Assembly: GCF_007655135.1 (NCBI RefSeq)
Contig: NC_045131.1
Span: 24,660,001-24,724,000, forward strand
Direction of reading: 5' to 3'
Source: Punica granatum
Taxonomy: Eukaryota; Streptophyta; Magnoliopsida; Myrtales; Lythraceae
DNA length: 64,000 nucleotides
A program made the translations under genes and the position numbers. Of this stretch, positions 50,716 to 61,930 are shown one piece after another. Position 1 is the stretch's first letter; every line of letters starts with the position of its first letter. Under the pieces are notes generated by a model that was given only the letters and a program-made list of their open reading frames with translations, was not told the DNA's origin and ran no database searches.

Positions 50716-51109
50716 TTTTGCCTCTTTTTATTTTTATTTTTTTATTATTTTTTTTTTAAAAAATTTGACGCTCGTCGAAATTAAAATTCGCGTCTTTGCG
50801 AATTGGATATCCAAAAATGATCAGGACCGGCATTGTGCTCAGAAAAATTTACGGATCACTATTATATATTAACATATTTTTCGGCCTTGAGTTTTCTCCA
50901 AGATTTGAAAATTGAGCGTGACGCGCGCAAAATTCAAAGACACCCTGTAAAATATTTTTATAAAATTGATGTTAAATTAGAAAAATGTCAACTTTTTCAA
51001 AGCCATAGAATGCTCGAGAGCAATTTTGTTAGAAATACTTCCCTCATCAGGGTGACAAAGTGACGATTTTGTCGCTTTGGAGCCGATGGACCGAAATGGG
51101 GTGCTGACA
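50716..51109 (-). repeat. Start of the 3' LTR of the middle Tat element
   Basis: The minus strand begins TGTCAGCACCCCATTTCGG right after a polypurine tract. Only the first 16-18 bp resemble the other Tat LTRs, so this element belongs to a different subfamily. The rest of the LTR is lost in the gap. Confidence 0.75.
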
Positions 51110-51123
51110 GCTTGCCCCTCTTT
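51110..51123 (-). other. Polypurine tract of the middle Tat element
   Basis: The minus strand reads AAAGAGGGGCAAGC immediately before the LTR start, identical to the tract at 61279-61292. Confidence 0.88.
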
Positions 51124-51289
51124 GGTTGCGTGCTCAATAGAGGATGCAGCCAAAGACCATGAGAAGCACCCCGTCTGATCTCGGCGACCGTTCCGGCGTC
51201 TTTCCCATAGCCACTTTGTTCTCTCTGGTGTTTTGGATTCATGGGAGGAGTTGGATAGACGTATGTACCTGAAAACAGTGAAAATGTGA

Positions 51290-51805
51290 CTTATGGATCC
51301 GAAAGCAATAAAGATGGGCTTATGGCCCTAAAAGCAGTAAAGATGGTGTTTACGGTCCCAAAGAAAGTAAAACGGTGGGTGTCCAAACCCAAGCAAATAA
51401 ATGTGGGTGTCCAACCCCAAAGCGGTAAAGGATGGGTGTCCAAACCCAAAGCAGTAATGTGGGTTTCCAAACCCAAAGCAGTAAATGTGGGTGTCCAAAC
51501 CCAAGCGTAAAAGGTGGGTGTCCAAACCCAAAGCAGTAAATGGTGGTGTGTCCAAACCCAAAGTAGTAAAGGTGGGTGTCAAAACCCAAGCAGTAAAAGG
51601 TGTGTTGTCCAAACCCAAAGCAATAAAAGGTGGGTGTCCAAACCCAAAGCAGTAATGGTGGGTGTCCAAACCCAAAGCAGTAAATGGTGGGTGTCCAAAT
51701 CCAAAGCAGTAAAAGGTGGGTGTCCAAACCCAAAGCAGTAAATGGGTGGTGTCCAAACCCAAAGCAGTAAATGGTGGTGTCCCAAACCCAAGTAGTGAAA
51801 AGTGG
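51290..51805. repeat. Minisatellite, unit about 28 bp, about 15 copies
   Basis: The unit is GTGGGTGTCCAAACCCAAAG followed by CAGTAAAG or similar, with small length changes of 26-30 bp. Less regular GCAGTAAAGATG-type units precede it from about 51290. It lies in the 3' noncoding part of the middle Tat element, between polypurine tract and integrase. Confidence 0.93.
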
Positions 51806-52339
51806 TATTCGGTCATCGAGGATGGCCCGAGAACGCTAGGAGTTGACTTGGGCCTAATAATGCCGACGGATTTGTCCGATGATGGTGCTAGGTGTCTCCC
51901 CTTGAGGGCCTTTCGCTCGAGTTTGAGGATTGCGATCTTATCGTATGAGGCAGACATGAGTCTGTCATGGGGACCCTCTTAAGATCCACATGCCCGTACC
52001 TGCATAGGAGGGTGGCAGCTAACGGCCGTTGTCAGTCGTGTGAACTGCTGGATTTACGATTGCAAAGGAAATCTATGTAATGATGCTTTCGGGGATCTGA
52101 ACTTGGTGACCATTTAAGGGGTGCCCCGTGTCCCGAATTCATGTTTGACCAAAAGAAAGTGCTTTTCGCAAAATGAGGGCATGGCCCACAGAACTTTGAA
52201 TAAGGGTAAAGAAAGGATCTTTAGGATCCTCCAAATCAAGGATATGACGATTCGACCCCATTTCGAGGCGCGTCTCGAGCCTTGAGAGTCGAGGAGAGTT
52301 TTGTTTGCGTTGAGAACTGTCGACCACTACTAGTTTGTA

Positions 52340-52685
52340 GCTTCACGCGGGGTGCGGTTTGTTCTTTCGTGGTCGAACCGACAATTGCCCCTAATTTTTG
52401 CCCAGGCCGCAAACCGCGTGACGCCCTGACGGGGTATTTTTATTTTTGACTTTTCTCTCATGAATGCTCTCCTTTTACTACGACCGCCCAAGATAGGGTC
52501 CCGATCGCATCTCTCTCGATTCCTCTAACTTTTGCCTAGACCGCCCTTTACGGGTTTTCAACCTAGCAAGGATATGATTTTTGCTCTCCTTTTGCCACGG
52601 CTTCCCCTTTACGGGATTTTAAGCCGTGCCCCTCGTTCCCTAACTTTTGCCTAGGTCGCCTCGAGGAGGTTTTACCTAGCGAAAT
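52340..52685 (-). other. Run of imperfect hairpins in the Tat 3' noncoding region
   Basis: Successive units share CTTTTGCC or ACTTTTGCC, an outer stem and an inner G/C stem. The clearest are CACGGCTT with AAGCCGTG (52596-52603, 52621-52628), CTAGGT with ACCTAG (52651-52656, 52674-52679), and CGACCG with CGATCG (52481-52486, 52502-52507, one mismatch). A longer pairing GCGGTTTG with CAAACCGC spans about 52353-52417. A similar run occurs at 63290-63450 in the other element. Confidence 0.65.
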
Positions 52686-55600
52686 TTATTCTTTTCTCTC
52701 AAAGGTGATCTTAGATGAAAAGAGTACAAGTATGATGACAGGATGCGCTGAAGCGGTATGAGCATGGAGTCTGAAGAATACAGAAGAAGACAAAGGTCGA
52801 AATGTGGTTTGCAACTGGCGAGGACATAAAGAGGCTGCGGAATGACGAAGAAGTCTATCAGGGATAGTACTTCTTGAGGGCGTCGGCGTGACTGGGAGCG
52901 CGTTTTCGGTCCCGTCCATGTCGCTTAAGATAATTGCCCCTCCAGAGAAGGTTTCTCTACGACCGAAGGCCCGGTCATATTTGTATGCGAACTTGCCCCG
53001 AGAGTCAGGTGTAATGTGAAGAACCTTTCGCATGACAAGGTCACCAGGGTTGAACTCGCGGTGACGGACCCTTGCATTGAACGCTCGAGCTATTCTTTGT
53101 TGGTAGCATTGGCCGTGGCATAACGCTGTTAGCCGCTTCTCGTCGATGAGATTGAGTTGTTCGTAGCGCTGCTTCGCCCATTCTGCTTCTTCGAGCTCGG
53201 ACTCGGCAAGGACCCTCATGGAAGGAATCTCCACTTCGATTGGGAGGACTGCTTCCATGCCGTAGACCAAAGAGTACGGAGTTCCCCCAGTTGAAGTGCG
53301 GATAGATGTTTGGTACGCTAAGAGAGCAAAAGGGAGCATCTCGTGCCAATCCTTATAGGTCACCGTCATTTTCTCGATGATCTTCTTGATGTTCTTGTTC
53401 GCATCTTCTACCCGTCACCGCAACCGTTCATTTGGGGACGGTACGGCATGGAGTTGCGATGCTTGCACTTTGAATTGCTCCACAGCTCTCATTGATGATC
53501 TTGTTGTTCAAGTTCTTAACGTTGTCAGTGATGATTGTCGCGGGGACTCGTATCGGGCGATGATGTTACTTGAGGAAGCGTGCCACGGCCTTTGCGGTTA
53601 CCGAAGCAAGCGTTATGGCCTCGATCCACTTAGTGAAGTAGTCGATTGCCACCAAAATGAAAGGTGTCCGTTGGATGCTTTGGGATTGATAGGGCCGATC
53701 ACATCTATGCCCCCACATTGAAAAGGGCCACGGGGCCGCCATTGGATGTAACTCATTGGGGGGTGCTTTGATCTGGTCGGAGTAGACTTGGCACAAGTGG
53801 CAGTGTCTGACGTGTTTGGCGCAGTCGGCCACCATGGTGGACCAGAAATAACCCAAACGCATAAGTTTCTTGGCGAGCATGAGCCCGCTCATGTGAGGTC
53901 CGTAACTTCCCTCGTGTATCTCTCCCATAAGGCGTTGTGCCTCAATTTCATCGACACACCGGAGTAGTGTGGCGTCGAAGGAACGGCGATAAAGGACCTC
54001 TCCACTCAGGAAGTAGTGTGCTGCGAGTCGCCGAAGTGTTTTTCTGTCACGCCGGTTGGTGAATGTCGGGTATTGGCCGGTTTGCAGAAAATTGTTCGTC
54101 AGTTGCCTCGATTGCGTTGCAGTGAGCAGGGCCCTTGGCAATCTCAATTTCGAGTGGCTCAATGAGATTCTCTTTCGTGATGCTCACCATGGATGCGAGC
54201 GTCGCAAGTGCATCTGCGAATTGGTTCTTGATGCGCGGTGTGTATGTGAATGAGATTCTCTCGAAGTTCTCCGCTAACTCCTCGAGATACTCGTGATATG
54301 GCACTAGCTTCGCGTCCTTCGTCTTCCATTGCCCCAACGTCTGGAAAATTGTAAGCATTGAATCACCAAACACTTCTAGTTCCTTCACCTTCAAGTCGAT
54401 CGCCGCTTGTAGGCCGAGGATGCATGCTTCGTATTCGGCCACGTTATTAGTGCAGGGGAAATCAACCTTTGCTGCGACCGGATAATAGCGTCCATCGGGG
54501 GATATTAGCACTGCGCCAACGCCGGACCCAGTGGAATTTACTGCGCCGTCGAAATACATCTTCCATGCGAATTTGTTCTCCTCACTGTTCACTTGGAGAA
54601 TCCCTTCATCCGGGAAGTCAGAGTTGATCTGCGTATCGTCTTCGATTGGGAACTCCGCTAAGTGATCCGCAATTGCCTGCCCCTTGATCGACGTGCGGGG
54701 CACATATTCAATGTCGTATTCCGTCAGCTGACATCGCCACTTTGAAATGTTCTTCATGGAAGATGGACTATCGAGCAAGTATTTCAGGGGATTCGCTTTT
54801 GACAATAAGCGGATAGTATGATAGAGAGTGTACTACCGAGCCTCTGCATGACCCACACTAGCGCACAGCACATCTTCTCAATCTCTGGGTAGTTGGACTC
54901 CCCTTCGTGAACTTCTTGCTTAAATAGTAAATGGCGTGTTCTGCGTGCGTGAACTCGTCTTCCTGCCCTAACATGCATCCTAGGGATTGTCGGCGCACTG
55001 TCAGATAGAGAATAAGAGGGCGATCTGGAGTAGGCGGGACCAATACCGGGGATTGAACCAAGTATGCCTTGATAGTGTCGAAGGCCTTCTAACATTCTTC
55101 GTCCCACTTAATCGCTGCATTTTTGCGAAGCAAGCGGAAGAGTGGTTGACATTTGTCTGTCAGGTTTGCAATGAAACGCGCAATGTAATTCAGCCGTCCC
55201 AGGAAGCCTCGTACTTCACGGACTGTCGATGGTGGAGGTAACTCCCTGATTGCCTTCACCTTGTCGGGATCGACCTCGATGCCTCGTTCGCTGACCACGA
55301 ATCCTAACAGTTTCCCTGACTTGGCGCCCAATGTGCACTTTGCCGGGTTAAGTCGAAGCTTGTATTTCTTGAGTCGGTTGAAGAGGCGTTTTAGATTAAC
55401 GAGGTGATCCTCTCCTTCTTTTGATTTAGCAATCATGTCGTCGACGTAGACCTCGATCTCTTTATGCATCATATCGTGGAATAGCGTGACCATGGCCCTT
55501 TGGTATGTTGCCCCGGCATTCTTGAGGCCGAAAGGCATGACTCAATAACAGAAAGTGCCCCACATTGTAATGAACGTCGTCTTGATCTTGTCCTCATCGG

Positions 55601-56290
55601 CCATCCGAATCTGGTTATATCCAGAGAAGCCATCCATGAAGGAGAACAATGTATGGCGTGCTGTGTTGTCAACTAAGACGTCAATGTGAGGCCGGGGGAA
55701 GTTATCCTTGGGGCTGGCCTTGTTGAGGTCCCGATAGTCGACGCAAACTCTGACTTTTCCATCTTTCTTCTCCACAAGCACAATGTTCGCCACCCACTCA
55801 GAGTAATTACAAACTTCCAGGAAGCCCGCGTTGATTTGCTTGATGACCTCTTCCTTAATGCGGAGGAGAAGGCCGGCTCGCTGACGCCGTAAGTGCTGCC
55901 GTTTGGGTGGAAACCTCTCCGTATCGAGCGGAAGGAAGTGCTTAACTATTGAAGGGTCAAGGCCTGGCATATCGGCGTAAGACCAAGCAAAGACCTCTTG
56001 GTATTCTGTTAGGAACTCGATCATCCGTCCTCGTTGTATGGGGTCGAGGCCAGTCCCGATCTTCAGGATGTGAGGCTCTTCTTCGGTACCCACGTTGATT
56101 TCTTATGTTGGTTCAACTGAAGTGAGTTGACGGTTCTCGAGGCGGCGCAAACTCTCCTCTATCTCAGGCACTCGACTGTCCTCGTCGAGCCCTTCCCCGA
56201 AGTATATGGGTCGGGACTCTTCGAGGTGTTCCTCGGATGAGATCGAATCGATGTGTCGAAGATTTGGATTCGAGTGGAACCTGGAAATTT
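52686..56290 (-). pseudogene. Decayed Tat/Ogre-type pol: RT, RNase H, second RNase H, integrase
   Basis: RT runs from about 56090 to 55090 (VCVDYRDLNKASPKDNFP, VMPFGLKNAGATYQR, YVDDMIAKS) and is followed by the gypsy RNase H. A second RNase H (MYFDGAVNSTGSGVGAVLI, NNVAEYEACILGL, about 54570-54150) is the extra domain typical of Tat elements. Integrase (54162-52686) has the HHCC finger ending CHLCQ and VAIDYFTKWIEA. The stops at 55542 (CGA to TGA) and near 55087 (CAG to TAG) fit C-to-T decay; frameshifts also occur near 54810, 53570 and 53380. Gag and protease are absent: just upstream lies an LTR of another element. A splice-acceptor-like TTTCCAG (about 56282-56288, minus) may mark the intron reported upstream of pol in Ogre elements. 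Confidence 0.9.
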
Positions 56291-56431
56291 AAACGAGTAG
56301 TCTTAGAAATTTAGAGCATGGCGAGATGAGTGAAAGAAAGGAGAAAGTAGACACGGAAATTCAAAAAAATGCGTGCAGAGATTTCATTATTGATGTATGC
56401 GTGAAGCCATAACAAAATCCCTCTTCCGTCA
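56291..56431 (-). other. Noncoding sequence between pol and the inserted LTR
   Basis: On the minus strand it is T/C-rich leading up to TTTCCAG, as in an intron end. The five bases next to the LTR (CGTCA, 56427-56431) would be one copy of the target duplication of the right-hand element. Confidence 0.5.
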
Positions 56432-59400
56432 TGTACGGACCCGAATGCGGACTCTCGTCGGAGCCCGCATTGCGCGCTTTTGGATCGCGCGGCTTGGGAG
56501 TGTCCACCTTCCCGTGGGGACGCGTGACGGACACGCGTGAGAGAAGGAGTCGCCACTTATCATTTTACGACCCGAAGGTCGAGGGCGGATAAGTTACCCG
56601 GGTCTAGGGTATGGAACACCTAGTTTGTTGTTAAGGCATTGATCTGTGCGGAACCGGAAAATCCGTGTTCGGGGTTCATGTTACGTGCGGGCCTATATCC
56701 CGCATGCCCTTTCGGTACTCTAGTTTGCTAGGCTTGCATGTTTTTATGATTTACCGCATGAATTAAGCTGCACCGCTCGCACGTTTTGACACTGGAGATT
56801 CGGTGAATTAAACGATGTCGGTTGAGAAGCCGAGAGAGAAGTAAACCCGTATGTCGGGGAGTTGCTTCACAATCTTGCGTTACAGTTCATCGAACCATGG
56901 AGGTTGAATCCCTGCGTGAACCAAACCCGCGAGATCTTGGATTTACTGTGTCTGGGCAAGCATTAGACCGATTCGATTAATTCGACTCTCGGACCGTCCC
57001 TCACCGACTGGAATTCTTACAGAACAAATGTACAAAATAAAGTCCTTAAATGCTCTCGAAAACAATAAATACAAATTACAAAAGGGTCGAATTCCAGTCG
57101 TTTCGCGTTCGGTTATTATTCCACTCTAACTCACCGTGAGTTTAGGGAAAGACCGAAGAACTGAAATTCAATGGACGCTCTCACTGAATAGGGCGTTGGA
57201 CCCTGTGAGTGTTGATTAGGGCGTTGAACCCTGTGCTCGATGATTAGGGCGTTGAACCCTAATATTATTCGGCCTAGGGAACAGGCTCGACCCGCATGGC
57301 AAACAGGTGCGGAAAGATAACACGCAACATCTTAATAATAGACAAAGTGTTTGTTATTATCGAGTGTACGTGTTTTAACAAGTTGTTAATCCGGGGTATT
57401 TTTGGCATGCAAATCCTACCCTAGACAAACCAGCACGTGCCAATGTTTTAGCATTCGGCTTTGTTTTGAGAACTTGACAAAGAGAGTCAAATCTCATGTG
57501 TGTGGATTGATTTTACAATTGTTCTGTATTGTGACACTGAATTTCCACTGAATTAGCCAAACTCGTGTTTTGACTCTAGATTTGGAATCTAGAATTCCTC
57601 CTAACCATTATCTAGTGTTTGGTTAGGTCGAGTGAAAGGTTAATCAGCATTTTGCATGTTTTCTGACAGAGATAACCGTTCTAGTTACCCGAGTCTATGT
57701 TAGGATGACAGAAACTCATCAGTTAGATAAGAAAAGGCTATGCAGATGAACCTGCACCTGAACAGGTAGCCCGTTCTTATCCCGTACTGTAGTGTTTCTG
57801 TCATGCTAACCTTAAGAGTGTCGTTGAATTGTGAAATGACGATTTTGCCCTTTATTTGAAAATTGTTTTCAGAAAAGGGGAAACATCGCAGTGCGGGCCA
57901 CCTCGGCCTGTAGCCGGTGTTGACCAATTCCCTGGATCGTCCAGGGTTATGCAAGAACCCCGAAAAAGCCAAAGAATCGGTCGGTCTGCCCGGAAGTGAT
58001 CTAGAAAGATCTTCTGCATCATGACCTGAGTTACCTGGAATCAGGTAAAAACTCAAGTTGAGACACAGAAGCCCTTTTCAGACGTCCATGCTACATCGGA
58101 CCGCGCGTTTCGGGTTTTGAAATTGATAAGTTTGAACAGGGCACCGACGTCATTTGACAACTCATCGACGCGAGTTATCGGTTAATGGCCAATTCGTGTA
58201 AATTTTATCAATGTAAAGTGGGTTTAACCATGTGAGCGTCCCGATTAACCCGTTTGTGGAATTGATGCTTAAGGGTTATGCTGAATGCATTAATTGTGAA
58301 AACGATTCACGACTCAACGACCAAGACGATTCCATAAGGATCGAGGATAATTTGGTCCAATGACCGAAACTACCCTCATAACCGAATGGACCCGAATGAG
58401 TCATCGATACCCGAATCCATGCATGCTTTGTTTTGAAAAGACATTTTCATGCGATATTGCGACGATAATGTAAATTGCAAATTACACGAAAAGCCAAGAA
58501 CAGACTCAAAACGGGAAGAGGAAGCCTCATGCAACCCGTACGAGTCTAAGAGGCTCTCGGCCACTTCTCTTTGGAGATAGCCGAGAAGTCCCATGGCCCG
58601 AATGGGGTTCCACGAGGTTTACCCGTCTCGTTTCGAATCATTTCTCGCATGCTCAAACGACAAACATGATAAATGACACGATTAAACGAAAATCGTTATT
58701 GCCATGATTTGAATAACGCATTCGAACATGCAAACATGCACAAACAAGTTATTTAAGGAATCGATAAAACAATACCGACTTCATGCATGTAAGAAACACG
58801 AGAAGACTCGGGAATCGAACTTGGATCGGGCTAAGAAGGCCATTCTTAACCCGGGCAAAGCAAGCCAAGTCTCGGTTACCTCTTCTTGAGGCAAACCAGA
58901 GCTCTTTTGCTTATTTCGGGTCGGGAAGGTCTTCCGAGGGTCGATCCAAACGTTTCCCGACATGCTAACATGTTAATCGAGGATAAACATGCATGATATA
59001 ATGTAAAAAGTGCATAAACATGAAGTCTCGCAAGTGAACATGCTTTGTGCACCATATTACTCCATAGCCATGCAAATAATGTAAAAAACCCTAACTCCTC
59101 TAAGTCAAGAGTGATTTACCTAGCCTCGGGATACGAGGAAAGAGTCGGGGAAGTGTTCGAGAGTCCGGTGACACGGTTGAACGCTTGAAAGAATGCTCGG
59201 GTGCAAGGACATGCACGTTCGGGGAGCTAGGTGCACGGGAGGCCGGCTGGCGCGCGCGGGCGCGCGGCTGGACGCGAGGGCGCGCGTGTGCGCGGCTGGA
59301 CGCGCGAGTGTGCGGCTACGGGTGCACTGTTCACCCGAGAGCACGATCTTCACCCGAAATGAGGGAATCAACCTGAAATGATGAGCAAATGACTTCAAAC

Positions 59401-61278
59401 CAAAAATCCAATTTCATGAATGAACTCCTTGGGTCCAAAACATGTGGTCCATGGAGTTTGAGAAGTTTTGAACTTAAGTCGGGATGATGAACATCGGCTT
59501 CCGACTTAAGAAACTCAAAGCTTTCGTCGGGCTTGCTTCGATTTTTCTCTCTTGGTTTTGAAGTGTTGAAGCTTGCTGGTTCTTGGCTATGGAGTTGAGA
59601 GCTTTTCTTGAGGGAGAAAGCTTGGAGAGAGTGTGCAAGAGGAGAAGTCATTATCTTAATCACTTTTGGGCCATTTATAGGCAAAGCTAATGACACAATT
59701 AGCAAAAGCAAGTGCTCTTAACCCCCATGCTTAGAAAATATCAAGCCTCATCCTCTTCCATTGCATTAATGAAGAAGAGATAAGACATTGATGAGCATTG
59801 ATGAGCATTGATGGAGGCTTGAGTGTTGTCTTCAAACTCTTGGATATTTTCAAGCAAGAGTGCAAGTTGGCTTCTTGCATTGAAGAAGAAGAAGAAGCTT
59901 CTAGAGTAAAGGGTGACTCATCTTGAATAGCCCGTGGGTCCCACGACCGAAGAGGAGAAACCGGGAAAAAGCTCGGGTCTCGATTGATCGCGCATTCGAA
60001 GTTCGTGGTTTGAATTGAACGTCGAATTATCGATATACGCGAGGAAATGGATTTAATGAGTCCGAGATTGGCATTTTCCGTGAGAAATTGCCAAATGTCT
60101 GTATGAGGCTTAGAAGCCGGTTTTGCTCCTTTTATGCATTCAGAGCGAGGTTACCCACTTCTGACAACATATCTTGTATCTGCATCCCACGTCGGTCATT
60201 TTGACATAAATTGTCAAATTACGTGGGCCCTTGTCCCTTAAGCCGGTAAATACAAATATGGAGCCGGAGATGTTCTAAGAGGCCGAAACTGGATTTCTCA
60301 GATTGCTTTCTGAGTTTTCTTGGGCGATCCGGAGATTACTGCGATCTCTGTTTTGCTGAGATTGGGGCCTCTAAGGCTATGAAAAGTGCATCTGAGACCC
60401 TTAAAGCACTGCTCGAGGGGTCTAGATGAGTTTGTGATTCATTCCGACAATTCCACATTGAGCCTTGAGAAGGCTAGCATTGTGTAAGGTAAGCATCCGG
60501 CGTCAAGTTCCCCCAAGAGGACCTCCGGATATGGATTTTCACTGAAAATGGCCTTTTGTGCCCCTCGGAGGTTACTCGGGAAACCGTGAAGGGTTTTGCT
60601 GTCTGTTTTGCCCAATTGCGAATGTCCGCTGGAGTTTTCAGGGCAATGTAGTGTGAACTTCGTTTGCTGTAATTCCATCAGGCCAGTCTCCGGTTACGCT
60701 CTTCCGAAGAAGGGTATGCCCGTTTGTCATTCGGAAGTCATTCAGAGTGTCTGTATGGCTTCTAAAGACAATATGAAGCATTGCTCGTGCTCTGTATGAT
60801 TGAGGGGCATGGCCGCATCTGATATTTGGAATTAACTTTTCTTCGAGAAACCGGCATTTTTGGACTTCCACTGAAAAGTTGTCTGTATACAGAAAGTTGT
60901 TCTGGTATAGAGCAGATGATTTGCAAAATGCCTTTGGGGACACTTTTCATCTGTTTGGCATTGGAGTGGATTTTTGGGGTCCAATATTGGCTGTCTTCCG
61001 ATGATCGAGCGAACTATCGGAAAATAGAACTGTCCGTGTGATATACTGAAAATGCCGGTTTTGGATATTGCTGAGCTCTCTAGTCACTCTATTACCCTTT
61101 GGTGACCCCTGGAGTCCTTCTGTCATATGCATGTGTCATTTGCTCGATTTTGCCGACTTGAGGATGAATAGTGATTTTCTGCTCTGTTAAGTCGTTTTTC
61201 TGTATTCTGCTCAGGTTGTGGCTTGGATCATTGCTGATATCATCGTTTGGAAAGGTGAGCCAAAATGGGGTGCTGATA
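56432..61278 (-). mobile_element. 4847-bp 3' LTR of the right-hand Tat element
   Basis: On the minus strand it starts TATCAGCACCCCATTTTGG at 61278 after a polypurine tract and ends GGTCCGTACA at 56432. It is the same family and length as 45587-50434 but inverted. A TATA box (minus TATAAAT, 59673-59679) lies at the corresponding place. The end is not followed by a primer site, so it is a 3' LTR and joins the middle element's sequence directly. Confidence 0.85.
59220..59325. repeat. GC-rich variable tract inside the right Tat LTR
   Basis: A run of GCGCGCGGG, GGCTGGACGCG and GCGTGTGCGCGGC-like units. It is the counterpart of 47530-47665 with a different unit arrangement. Confidence 0.7.
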
Positions 61279-61292
61279 GCTTGCCCCTCTTT
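61279..61292 (-). other. Polypurine tract of the right-hand Tat element
   Basis: The minus strand reads AAAGAGGGGCAAGC directly before the LTR start at 61278. Confidence 0.88.
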
Positions 61293-61477
61293 GACTGCAT
61301 GCTCGAGTAAAGGATGCAGCCAAAGACTTCAGAAGCGCCCCAATTTGATAGCAATGATTGACATGGAATTTCCGATAACAGTCTTCTCCCTCTTACTTTG
61401 GATATGTGGGGATGTTATACCTGATGCAGAAATGTAAAAGTCAGGATGAACCTGAGGGGATGGACCCTAAGCAGATA

Positions 61478-61930
61478 AGTAGTCGGGACGTACCCGAAGT
61501 GCAGGAAAGTAGTCGGGACGTACCCGAAATGCAGGAAAAGTAGTCGGGACGTACCCGAAATGCGGAAAAGTAGTCGGGACGTACCCGAAATGCAGAAAAA
61601 GTAGTCGGGACGTACCCGAAGGGTTTGCAATATGCACGGGGCGCATACCGAATGAATAACATGGTTCAAAGGCGCCTACCCAATGGACTTGCGGGGTGCG
61701 GGCGTGTTGCCCGGTGGGTTTGCAAGGTGCGGGGTGCTTTGCCCGGCAGTTTGCATGGTGCGGAAAAGTAGTCGGGACGTACCCGAAGTGCGGAAAAGCA
61801 GTCGGGGCGTACCCGAAGTGCGGAAAAGCAGTCGGGACGTACCCGAAATGCAGGAAAGGAGTCGGGACGTACCCGAAATGCAGAAAAGTAGTCGGGACGT
61901 ACCCGAAATGCAGAAAAGTAAATTGCATGG
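61478..61930. repeat. Minisatellite, unit about 30 bp, ten copies in two blocks
   Basis: The unit is GTAGTCGGGACGTACCCGAA followed by ATGCAGAAAA or GTGCGGAAAA. Five units lie at 61478-61630 and five at about 61765-61918. Between them are different GGTGCGGGGTG and TTTGCCCGG repeats. Its position matches the unrelated minisatellite of the middle element. Confidence 0.93.

Noticed and set aside
50498..50872. Reading frame crossing the N gap
   Set aside because: It spans 100 unknown bases and joins unrelated elements.
51290..51805. CRISPR-like appearance of regular repeats
   Set aside because: Units are contiguous with no unique spacers, and the setting is a plant retrotransposon.
51328..51957. 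209-codon minus-strand frame with a GLDTH/GFGHPPF-type repeated peptide
   Set aside because: It is the minisatellite read in frame; several overlapping frames are equally open and no gene context supports it.
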